Positions 18,507-26,104 of a stretch of 58,971 nt of DNA are shown piece after piece (the first letter of the stretch is position 1; each line of letters begins with the position of its first letter). Made by a program: the position numbers and the translations under genes. Origin of the DNA: Bacteroidota bacterium. GTDB taxonomy: Bacteria; Bacteroidota; Bacteroidia; JABEUT01. Where the stretch lies: positions 1 to 58,971 of the forward strand of contig JABCZW010000010.1 in the NCBI GenBank assembly GCA_013289475.1, read 5' to 3'. The notes beneath the pieces were generated by a model that made no database searches, was not told the origin of the DNA, and saw nothing but the letters and a program-made list of their open reading frames with translations.

Positions 18507-20486
18507 TTATTTATTATTCCTGGCCATATTGCAATTAGTTATTGCGTTTTTTATAACCTTATTACCGGGTTTTATTATTAATGCCATTTTCAGATATGTA
18601 ATTGCATCATCGTAATTTTTTAATGCACTATCGCACTTACCAATTGTCAAATATGTATTTATATTTTGCGGATCAAGTTCTATAGCCTCTTTAAAAGACG
18701 CTACTCCTTCTTTTCTGTGCCCGCCATTATATAAAATGGCACCTTTATCAAATACAACTTTGTAATCTCGTGGAGAATATTTCATAGCGCTGTCAATATT
18801 AGCAAGGGCCTTTTCATAATTACCTAATCCGTTGTTATAACAGTCCGCAAGGTTCATATAGGCAGCTCCATAATGTGGATTTATTTGTATCGCCTTTTCA
18901 AGCAATTTCATCGCTTCCGGGAATTGACTTTTGCCAATCAGTGCCTCTGCATTACTATTAAGCACTTCCAGGTTTTTCGGAATATAGTTGACACGGTATA
19001 GGTAATAGTCTTCGCCCATTATTGAACTATCAAATGTGCTCAAAAGAGTCCATTTTAGTGGCTTATAATCTCGGAAAGGATATGACAGAATAACAACTAT
19101 ATCAGATTTCCTTTCTTCCATTATTTTATTTACTTCAAATAACATATCCTTTTCCTCAAAATGAATGAACGGCCCCCAGTTCTGGTCAGGTAAAATATAT
19201 TTACCCCATTTAGCAGGGCGCATATAATATACATCCTCATGAAGGATACCTGCTATTCCTGATACACAAAAATCAGCATCTCCAACCATTGGCAATGTAT
19301 CTAATCTCTCTGCTTGAATATATTTTGCTGCGGGAATATCGTTAGAAAAAGGATATTTTATATCATAAGCATTAGCACAGCAGGAAGCAGCAAATTGCAC
19401 TACTAATATTGCCGTTACAAAATAACGGTTTATCATTCCGCTAAGCTTATCTCTCATTACCGAACCATCAGCAGAATAAAACCAGTAGCAAAGAACAAAT
19501 ATGAGAAACAAATGCCCGTGATGCCTTATATAACCAAAGTATTTAATGTAATAAAATAACCATGCACCAATAGTAGCGGCAAAAAACAAAAGCAATATTT
19601 TTCTGTTACTTCTGAATAGAATACTGACAAGAAAAAGCACAATAACTGCCAGTATTGCTTCAATAATCAGATGGTGAGGGAAAGTATCCATGAAATTAGA
19701 GTTCCAGAAATGTAAAGTCAACTCCGGAAAAGGAAAATACGTGATAAAGCTTCTGGATAAAACCCTGATAAAACCATGCGCATCTGGCTTAATATTCCAC
19801 CCGGCAAATGCCGTATCAGCGGGAGGTAATGTTGTTACTCCGGCTGTAATTATGCCGGCTATAATAATAATTACAGGAACAAAAAAACGCTTAATATTTG
19901 TTTTATCTTTTTCGTAAATATTCCATAGTATATAAGTAAAGAACGACAGGCCGATTACTATGGCAAGCACATTGGTTTGAAAGAAGAGAAAAAACAGTAT
20001 AGAAAGAACAACCAAGTTTTTACCATGATACCGGGTATAAACCCCGGCACATAAAAACAGCATAAACACTTCTATGGCATAGTTCCGGCTAATTATTGAA
20101 TATTCATAACTAAAAAAATAACCAGCACAAAACAATATGTTCTGCCATAATTTAAAAGGGGAAAAGAAACAGAAAACAAACACGGTACAGGAAGCAATAA
20201 ATACGTGAACAACCTGCATAGCAAAATAACTAACTGTAATTTTTTGCAGGAAGTACAGAATCATAAACCAAACCTGAGGATGGCCTTCATAACGAGTATT
20301 AAAAAGAAGTTCATGGAACGAATGGCTACACCTGACTATTTCCCAGGCATGTACTTCGTCGGTCCAAAGCTCGTGATAATGAACCAGTACGAATTGAACG
20401 CAAAAGAAAATTAATGAAACAACTAATGCCCGGACCAATTTCCTATTGCCAAAAAAACCACCTGTTTCTTTTATATCACTTTGCAT
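18507..20486 (-). CDS. PMT-fold membrane glycosyltransferase-like protein with C-terminal TPRs
   Basis: Residues ~15-375 contain about ten hydrophobic helices. The first external loop carries ELWTDEVHAW, an acidic Asp-Glu pair in the position of the catalytic acid of GT-C enzymes (protein mannosyltransferase/GT39-like). Residues ~375-510 form a soluble domain, and ~515-659 carry about four TPR repeats (for example AYMNLADCYNNGLGNYEKAL, then INTYLTIGKCDSALKNYDDA). It likely transfers a sugar from a lipid carrier at the outer face of the membrane. Donor and acceptor are unknown. It shares its architecture, though not obvious sequence, with the TMTC-like gene at 52268-54094. Confidence 0.65.
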   Translation of the reverse strand: MQSDIKETGGFFGNRKLVRALVVSLIFFCVQFVLVHYHELWTDEVHAWEIVRCSHSFHELLFNTRYEGHPQVWFMILYFLQKITVSYFAMQVVHVFIASCTVFVFCFFSPFKLWQNILFCAGYFFSYEYSIISRNYAIEVFMLFLCAGVYTRYHGKNLVVLSILFFLFFQTNVLAIVIGLSFFTYILWNIYEKDKTNIKRFFVPVIIIIAGIITAGVTTLPPADTAFAGWNIKPDAHGFIRVLSRSFITYFPFPELTLHFWNSNFMDTFPHHLIIEAILAVIVLFLVSILFRSNRKILLLFFAATIGAWLFYYIKYFGYIRHHGHLFLIFVLCYWFYSADGSVMRDKLSGMINRYFVTAILVVQFAASCCANAYDIKYPFSNDIPAAKYIQAERLDTLPMVGDADFCVSGIAGILHEDVYYMRPAKWGKYILPDQNWGPFIHFEEKDMLFEVNKIMEERKSDIVVILSYPFRDYKPLKWTLLSTFDSSIMGEDYYLYRVNYIPKNLEVLNSNAEALIGKSQFPEAMKLLEKAIQINPHYGAAYMNLADCYNNGLGNYEKALANIDSAMKYSPRDYKVVFDKGAILYNGGHRKEGVASFKEAIELDPQNINTYLTIGKCDSALKNYDDAITYLKMALIIKPGNKVIKNAITNCNMARNNK

Positions 20487-20509
20487 TGCGTTTCACTTCT
20501 TATATAAGG

Positions 20510-20517
20510 CAAAGTTA
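20510..20517 (-). promoter_or_regulatory. -7 box for the PMT-like gene
   Basis: TAACTTTG on the minus strand is an exact TAnnTTTG match, 23 nt upstream of the ATG. Confidence 0.6.
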
Positions 20518-20563
20518 TTCTTATTGCATTATTTAAGTTTCCCTTTATCTTCTAATCAATTAT

Positions 20564-20571
20564 TATATTTG
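20564..20571 (+). promoter_or_regulatory. -7 box for the acyltransferase operon
   Basis: TATATTTG is an exact TAnnTTTG match. A TTTA 16 nt upstream (20544-20547) could serve as the -33 element. The predicted leader before the GTG start at 20607 is about 30 nt. Confidence 0.6.
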
Positions 20572-20606
20572 TTTCGATTGTAGTAAATCTAATAAGGTGT
20601 ATACGA

Positions 20607-21464
20607 GTGGAAAAGCTGCAAATTAACATAGATGAGTTACTGAAAACCAAGGCATCAAAAGCCTATCGGTTCATCCCCGGGTTTCTTATAAATTATGTAC
20701 GAAGAACAGTTCATGAAGACCAGATAAATCAGTTTCTTGATAAACACCAAAATACAAGGGGCATTGAATTTGTCAATGCAGCGCTTGCATCAATGGGGGC
20801 TCATGTACTTGTTGAAGGAATTGAAAACATACCAAAAGAAGGCGGGTATATTTTTGCAGCTAATCATCCTCTGGGCGGCCTCGATGGGCTTGCAGTAATC
20901 AGTTCAATTGCAAAAGTGCGTACCGATATTAAGTTTTTTGTAAATGAAATATTGCTTAACCTTAAAAACCTCGATGATATTCTTGTACCGGTAAATATAA
21001 ACGGACACAGCACCCGCCAAATGCTGGAACTGGTAGATGAAATATATGGTTCAAATTATGCCATTCCAATATTTCCTGCCGGATTGGTGTCGCGCAGGCA
21101 ACCGGACAAAACCATAAAAGACCTTCGCTGGAAAAAAAGCTTTATAACCCAGGCCAAGTATTATAAAAAGGATATAATACCTATTTGGATTGAAGGAAAG
21201 AATTCGAACTTTTTTTACCGCTTTGCCCAATGGCGCAAAAGGCTCGGGATAAAGATAAACATTGAAATGTTCTTCCTGCCTGATGAAATGTTCGGGCAAA
21301 AAGACAAGCGTCTTGTGGTCTATTTTGGTAAACCGGTTTCTTTCACTACCTTTATGGAATCACGCAATGATGCAAAAATGGCAATTATGTTCCAGGATGA
21401 ATTATACAGGCTAAAAGAAAATATTGTAAACGAAATTTTATTTAAGGCTCCTATTAAAGTTTGA
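20607..21464 (+). CDS. glsA: PlsC-family O-acyltransferase, GlsA-like
   Basis: A 285-residue 1-acyl-glycerol-3-phosphate acyltransferase superfamily member. The catalytic block is AANHPLGGLDG (85-94) with H87 and D93, five residues between His and Asp instead of the usual four, as I recall for this Bacteroidetes subgroup. FPAGLVSRR (156-164) is the phosphate/glycerol-binding block. It starts with GTG; no in-frame ATG is nearby. It is followed 18 nt later by a GlsB/OlsB-type N-acyltransferase, the pairing known from glycine lipid synthesis in Bacteroides (GlsA O-acylates the hydroxyl of the N-acyl amino acid). The symbol is inferred from pairing and family, not from substrate evidence. Confidence 0.75.
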   Translation: MEKLQINIDELLKTKASKAYRFIPGFLINYVRRTVHEDQINQFLDKHQNTRGIEFVNAALASMGAHVLVEGIENIPKEGGYIFAANHPLGGLDGLAVISSIAKVRTDIKFFVNEILLNLKNLDDILVPVNINGHSTRQMLELVDEIYGSNYAIPIFPAGLVSRRQPDKTIKDLRWKKSFITQAKYYKKDIIPIWIEGKNSNFFYRFAQWRKRLGIKINIEMFFLPDEMFGQKDKRLVVYFGKPVSFTTFMESRNDAKMAIMFQDELYRLKENIVNEILFKAPIKV

Positions 21465-21482
21465 CGCTCAAAAAATATTTAT

Positions 21483-22433
21483 ATGCAACCCATAATTCCA
21501 CCCATTCCGGCCGATGTACTTGCATCGGAGCTTACGCGCGACAAGTTTATACGAAACACTAATTATGGCAAGAACGAAATATATATTGTAACCTACCATA
21601 ATGCACCGGGTGTGGTAAAAGAAATTGGCAGGCTGCGCGAACTTACTTTCCGTTATGCGGGTGGCGGAACAGGCAAAGCATATGACCTTGATGAGTTCGA
21701 TACCAACGAAAAGCCATACAAACAACTTATTGTGTGGAGCCCTGAGGATAAAGCCATTGTGGGCTCTTACAGGTTTATGTGCTGTAAAGATGCCCCTGTA
21801 AAAAACGATATTATACAACTTGCAACCGTTGAACTTTTTGAATTCAGCAGCAAGTTCTTAAAAGATTATTATCCCACTACTATTGAATTAGGACGCTCTT
21901 TTGTGCAACCCGATTATCAACCCTCTTCAGCTAATCGTAAAGGTTTGTTTTCGCTGGACAATTTATGGGATGGCCTTGGCGCATTGGTAGTAGATTACCC
22001 GAATATGAAATATTTTTTTGGCAAGGTAACCATGTACCGCCATTTTAATGTAAGGGCGCGCGATATGATATTATATTTTATGCAATATTATTTTCCGAAT
22101 AAAGAAAATTTGGTTGTGCCTATTGAGCCGCTTCCGCTTAACCACGATATGCGCAGGTTTGCAGCTAAACTAAAAGGTAAAGATTATAAAGAGGGCCATA
22201 TTATTCTTAACCAGGCAGTAAGGGCATTGGGAGAAAATATTCCTCCTTTGGTAAACTCATACATGAATCTTTCATCAACAATGAAAACCTTTGGTACCTG
22301 TCTTAACCCTGAATTTGGCGGCGTAGAAGAAACCGGAATACTGGTTACCATACCCGATATTTACCCGAGCAAAAAAGAAAGGCACATAGATTCTTACCTG
22401 CAACAGAAAGAAAAGCATAAGCTGCACTCTTAA
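21483..22433 (+). CDS. glsB: GNAT-type N-acyltransferase, GlsB/OlsB-like
   Basis: A 316-residue member of the acetyltransferase family (Acetyltransf_5, hemolysin-like) that includes OlsB and GlsB, which transfer a 3-hydroxyacyl group to the amine of ornithine or glycine. Recognisable blocks are GKAYDLDEFD (64-73), VGSYRFMCC and ELGRSFVQPDYQP (135-147). The ELGRS element is the acyl-CoA/ACP phosphate-binding part. It lies directly behind the GlsA-like O-acyltransferase, so the two would make a monoacyl then diacyl amino-acid lipid. Whether the head group is glycine or ornithine cannot be read from sequence; glycine is favoured only by taxonomy. Confidence 0.78.
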   Translation: MQPIIPPIPADVLASELTRDKFIRNTNYGKNEIYIVTYHNAPGVVKEIGRLRELTFRYAGGGTGKAYDLDEFDTNEKPYKQLIVWSPEDKAIVGSYRFMCCKDAPVKNDIIQLATVELFEFSSKFLKDYYPTTIELGRSFVQPDYQPSSANRKGLFSLDNLWDGLGALVVDYPNMKYFFGKVTMYRHFNVRARDMILYFMQYYFPNKENLVVPIEPLPLNHDMRRFAAKLKGKDYKEGHIILNQAVRALGENIPPLVNSYMNLSSTMKTFGTCLNPEFGGVEETGILVTIPDIYPSKKERHIDSYLQQKEKHKLHS

Positions 22434-22442
22434 TAACATGGC

Positions 22443-23183
22443 ATGAGTGAATTATGGTATGCATCGGGTAAAGAAAAGTACAAAGAGAACGAACCTTGTT
22501 TTTTTAATGTAGCTGATTACGCCTGGACTTCGGATATTAAGAAATATTGGCCTGCAATTAAGGAGGAGGCGAGGAAACTCATAGAAGAACAGGATAAAAA
22601 ATTCACTTCAAACTCTTATTTAGGAATAGCTACCAACAATGGCTGGAGTTCTTTATCATACCTATTTTGGGGGTCGCGAATACGCGGGAAAGATTTAAAA
22701 ACACAATGCCCGAAATTGGCAAATTACCTGGGTTCAATTCCTGGCATGGTTTCAGTTTCCTTCAGCCGTTTAGCGCCAAATACCACTATTAAAGAACACC
22801 GGGGTGATACCAATGCTGTATTAAGATGTCACCTGGGAATTGAAGTTCCCACAGGCTTGCCCGATTGCGGGATACGTGTCGGAGGTGAAGAAAAAAGCTG
22901 GAAGGAAGGAGAATGGTTGTTTTTTAATGACGCCCACAAGCACATGGCATGGAACAATACCGACAAACGAAGAATTGTTTTAATTGTTGATGTGGTAAGG
23001 CCAGAATTTTTAAGTAAACAAAAAAATATTTGCGCCACAATCAGGACAAGGCATATTATTTTTCACCTGGAAAGAAAAAGCAAATTGATAAACGCAACTC
23101 CAGGATTTATAAAGTCATTTTTATTTAACTCGCTATACTTACTCGTTTATACGGTTAAAGCGCTTAGAAGTAGTTCCATATAG
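22443..23183 (+). CDS. Asp/Asn beta-hydroxylase-family dioxygenase with hydrophobic C-terminal tail
   Basis: A 246-residue Fe(II)/2-oxoglutarate-dependent enzyme of the AspH family (PF05118 type). Visible active-site elements are H119-R-G121 (proximal Fe ligand in the His-x-Gly form typical of AspH), R128-x-H130-LG and the distal H167 in FFNDAHKHMAWN, then the VDVVRPE strand. The family includes OlsC and LpxO, which hydroxylate acyl chains of ornithine lipid and lipid A. Residues ~195-246 go beyond the core: a basic stretch, then a hydrophobic helix with FLFNSLYLLVYTV, suggesting membrane association. It is third in the operon, 9 nt after glsB, which points to lipid hydroxylation. Its 3' end overlaps the opposing sulfotransferase gene by 20 nt. 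Confidence 0.8.
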   Translation: MSELWYASGKEKYKENEPCFFNVADYAWTSDIKKYWPAIKEEARKLIEEQDKKFTSNSYLGIATNNGWSSLSYLFWGSRIRGKDLKTQCPKLANYLGSIPGMVSVSFSRLAPNTTIKEHRGDTNAVLRCHLGIEVPTGLPDCGIRVGGEEKSWKEGEWLFFNDAHKHMAWNNTDKRRIVLIVDVVRPEFLSKQKNICATIRTRHIIFHLERKSKLINATPGFIKSFLFNSLYLLVYTVKALRSSSI

Positions 23184-24198
23184 CAAGTTTATCTCCTTTT
23201 ATTCGCCGCTTAATCTTTGAATACAAAATATTAAGGCTTAAATTCTTATACCTGAAAAGGGTAAAATTCTGCCAGAGTTTATACTTTATTTTGCTTTTCG
23301 ACAATTTGAATTGGGGAACCGTTGAATCTATATCCATTTTAAAATCATAGCCATACTTTTCGCTTGCAAATTTTCCGGAAATCAATGCCACAACTGATTT
23401 ATCGTAAGAGCTTAAGTCAGATTCCCATCCGCCAATATTTGAAGTATTTATCGGAGACAAAAGACTTTTATGTGCTTCTTTAAACAACTCCTCATCTTTA
23501 AACTTACTGGGTTTAGGTTGAAGCATACTGACATGATATGGAATTTTCAAAAAATCGCAAAGCCCTTTCATAGAGCTTTCCAAATTCCCTACCATTTTTT
23601 CATAATACATTGTATAATACTTTGCGGGGCTATATTGCTTTCTCTTTTCCAGAATGGAATTGTAACCAAGCCACATTTGGCTACTATATAAAGGGTCGCC
23701 AACATGGAATGATTTGATCTGGCTAAGTAAGTTATCCCTTGGGTCTCTTACCAGGTGTATGAATTTTGCTTCAGGAAATAAAGCCTCGAGCTTACGGACA
23801 AATAGAGTGTATATAGGAGTTTTAAATGCCATCAGCATTATATTCTCTTTATCGCCCCGCATGTGGTAGCACACTATTTTACATAATAAGGAGTAATCGG
23901 CATTATCTTTTGCTGAAAGCAAATCGTTTAAAAGCCTTGCCCTGTCAGGGTTCCACACCATAGAAAAAAGCGGATCGATATATAAGGCATCAACAAACTC
24001 ATGGATTTTCTCCTCGGTCCATTTTTTAATGTGGTAAAATTTTGGATATAAGAGTATAATAAACTTCGATTCGGGAGGTGCTACAATGTTAGGGTGTGCA
24101 TCGAATACAGATTGTAATAAGGTAGTACCGGAACGACCCAGGCCAAGTGTAAATACAAAAGGCATTTTGCGTATTTTCTCTATCTCATCAATGGTCAT
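23164..24198 (-). CDS. Sulfotransferase family protein (copy A)
   Basis: A 344-residue PAPS-dependent sulfotransferase-like protein. The 5'-phosphosulfate loop is LGLGRSGTTLLQS (18-30) and the 3'-phosphate-binding block is FIHLVRDPRDNLLSQ. IVAPPESKFI is shared with copy B at 24966-26012, so the two are clear paralogs. The C-terminal ~70 residues are basic and partly hydrophobic. Likely a cytoplasmic or membrane-peripheral enzyme that sulfates a hydroxyl; the acceptor is unknown. It is last in a three-gene operon, 18 nt after the SDR gene, and ends inside the 3' end of the lipid hydroxylase-like gene. Confidence 0.85.
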   Translation of the reverse strand: MTIDEIEKIRKMPFVFTLGLGRSGTTLLQSVFDAHPNIVAPPESKFIILLYPKFYHIKKWTEEKIHEFVDALYIDPLFSMVWNPDRARLLNDLLSAKDNADYSLLCKIVCYHMRGDKENIMLMAFKTPIYTLFVRKLEALFPEAKFIHLVRDPRDNLLSQIKSFHVGDPLYSSQMWLGYNSILEKRKQYSPAKYYTMYYEKMVGNLESSMKGLCDFLKIPYHVSMLQPKPSKFKDEELFKEAHKSLLSPINTSNIGGWESDLSSYDKSVVALISGKFASEKYGYDFKMDIDSTVPQFKLSKSKIKYKLWQNFTLFRYKNLSLNILYSKIKRRIKGDKLAIWNYF

Positions 24199-24216
24199 CT
24201 TTTCGCAAGTTCATTT

Positions 24217-24963
24217 TTAGGCCATCACTCCGCCATCCAGCGTAATTTCTATCCCATTACAATAGCTGGAATCGTCAGAGGCTAGATATATAAATGCCTT
24301 TGCTATTTCTTCAGGATTACCCATGCGCTTCATTGGAGTACGCTCGGTCCATTCTTTACGCAGTTCTCCGGGGGCAGTGCTTATCATGTTCGTTTCAATA
24401 TAATAAGGGCAAATAGCATTTGCCCGGATATTTTTAGAAGCATATTCTAAGGCTATACTTTTTGTAATTCCTAAAACACCGTGTTTAGCTGCGGTGTAAG
24501 CAACCAATCCTTCAATAGCTTTAAGACTACCGAGCGAGGCCATATTTACAATTACTCCACCACCCTGTTTTAAAAACTGTTGCAGTTCGTACTTTACACA
24601 ATAAAATTGTCCTGTAAGGTTTACAGCTAACTGCTTATTCCATACATCCTCGGGTGTTTCGTGTATACTGGTATAACTATATGCTATGCCCGCATTATTA
24701 AATGCCACATCCAGTCTTCCGAATTTTTCTGCTGTTATAAAAATAGCTTTTTTCACGCTATTCACATCCGAAACGTCAATAGGTACAAACAGGCATTTAG
24801 CTCCTGTCTTGATTATTTCATTAATTGTCTTCGCATGATTTGTTTCTTCAAGGTCCGCAATAACAACAATGGCCCCTTCATTTGCTGCTGCCAATGCCGA
24901 TGCTTTTCCTATACCCGAGCTGCCGCCAGTTATAAATACAACTTTGTTCTCAAGTCTTTTCAT
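24217..24963 (-). CDS. Short-chain dehydrogenase/reductase
   Basis: A 248-residue classical SDR. The cofactor loop is TGGSSGIGKA (12-21). NNAGIAYS marks the structural NNAG motif. The catalytic Ser is in NMASLGSL and the Tyr-Lys pair in YTAAKHG. The end ITLDGGVMA is typical of FabG-like members that form tetramers. The substrate is not evident. The gene lies between two sulfotransferase paralogs (2 nt and 18 nt gaps), so it may oxidise or reduce the group that is later sulfated, or a lipid intermediate. Confidence 0.9.
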   Translation of the reverse strand: MKRLENKVVFITGGSSGIGKASALAAANEGAIVVIADLEETNHAKTINEIIKTGAKCLFVPIDVSDVNSVKKAIFITAEKFGRLDVAFNNAGIAYSYTSIHETPEDVWNKQLAVNLTGQFYCVKYELQQFLKQGGGVIVNMASLGSLKAIEGLVAYTAAKHGVLGITKSIALEYASKNIRANAICPYYIETNMISTAPGELRKEWTERTPMKRMGNPEEIAKAFIYLASDDSSYCNGIEITLDGGVMA

Positions 24964-24965
24964 GG

Positions 24966-26012
24966 TTATTTTGAATTTAATATTCTTAATAAAGCCGGAA
25001 CAAAATACTTATGCATAAAAAACATCCATCTATACTTTAATAACTTAATGTACTTCTTTATTAAAACGTACTTACATTTCACAATAAAAAATCTTATTGA
25101 ACTGATATGATAGCCGGTCTTTTCAGAATATATTTTATACCCGTACGTCTTTTCAGCGAATTGCCCTGCAATTGATTCAGCAATAGCCAGGTCATCGGCT
25201 GGCATCTTTTCCTTCCATTCATCAGCCAATGAGGCATTAATTGGCTTGAACATATTACCATGAAATTTTTGAAATGCAGTTCCTTCTTTGTTTTTATAGA
25301 ACCCTTCAAACAATTTAGTGTTATGGCTTTGCACCATATTTTCTTCAAACGGAATATTTAAAAAGCCGCAAATCTCTTTCAAAGCTTTTTCAGGGTCAGT
25401 CACCAGTGATTCATACTTTAATGTAATCCATTGTTGAGGAGCCTTACTTTTAGCCTCCTCAATCATCTCATGCACTTTTAACCAGCGGTATGCCATATCG
25501 GCAATACTCAGGTAAATATCACTAATGCGTTTATGGCTTATTATATTGGCCCTGTAGTCGCGCACAATGTGAATGTATTTCGCGCCGGGAAACATCTTAC
25601 CTATCTCAGGAATGAAATAGTAATATATGGGGTTTTTATCTACAAACATTTTAATATCCTTTCCAGCCGGGGCAAAATGATAAAAAACTGTTTTACAGAG
25701 CAAGGAATAGGTTAAACTCCCTTTTATTTCAACAAGAGATGAACACAATTTCTCTTTATCAATATTCCAGTACTTCTTAAATAAGTTTTCAGCATACAGG
25801 TCATCGCAAAAATCGCGTACTGCTTTCTCACTCCAATTCCTTTTCGACCCATACTTGCGATACAGCAACATTATAAAACGAGATTCAGGCGGAGCAACTA
25901 TTTGCGAATGGGCATTAAGCATTACCTGCAACAGGGTAGTACCCGATCGTTCCTTGCCAATTACAAAGTTTAAGGGGGTATTATTTATTTTATCAATGCG
26001 CTCTTTTGCCAT
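24966..26012 (-). CDS. Sulfotransferase family protein (copy B)
   Basis: Paralog of copy A. The loop VIGKERSGTTLLQ binds the 5'-phosphosulfate, IVAPPESRFI follows as in copy A, and YIHIVRDYRANIISH is the 3'-phosphate block. The C-terminus is basic with hydrophobic helices (YMFFMHKYFVPALL-like region reading WMFFMHKYFVPALL), suggesting membrane contact. I chose the ATG giving MAKERIDK because the exact -7 box at 26031-26038 would leave almost no leader for the ATG 9 nt upstream (26021); the longer form cannot be excluded. It is first in the operon with the SDR and copy A. Confidence 0.85.
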   Translation of the reverse strand: MAKERIDKINNTPLNFVIGKERSGTTLLQVMLNAHSQIVAPPESRFIMLLYRKYGSKRNWSEKAVRDFCDDLYAENLFKKYWNIDKEKLCSSLVEIKGSLTYSLLCKTVFYHFAPAGKDIKMFVDKNPIYYYFIPEIGKMFPGAKYIHIVRDYRANIISHKRISDIYLSIADMAYRWLKVHEMIEEAKSKAPQQWITLKYESLVTDPEKALKEICGFLNIPFEENMVQSHNTKLFEGFYKNKEGTAFQKFHGNMFKPINASLADEWKEKMPADDLAIAESIAGQFAEKTYGYKIYSEKTGYHISSIRFFIVKCKYVLIKKYIKLLKYRWMFFMHKYFVPALLRILNSK

Positions 26013-26030
26013 AATTACCATTGCATATTA

Positions 26031-26038
26031 CAAAAATA
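26031..26038 (-). promoter_or_regulatory. -7 box for the sulfotransferase operon
   Basis: TATTTTTG on the minus strand is an exact TAnnTTTG match. The predicted start of transcription is near 26026, which supports translation from 26012. Confidence 0.55.
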
Positions 26039-26070
26039 GGAAGGTATATGGTTTATATCCCTAAAATCGC

Positions 26071-26078
26071 TAAGTTTG
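26071..26078 (+). promoter_or_regulatory. -7 box for lipoprotein/DUF5723 module 1
   Basis: TAAGTTTG is an exact TAnnTTTG match, 26 nt before the ATG. A TTTA 15 nt upstream may be a weak -33 element. Confidence 0.6.
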
Positions 26079-26104
26079 TATAGTGTGCATAGCCCACTTA
26101 TATT

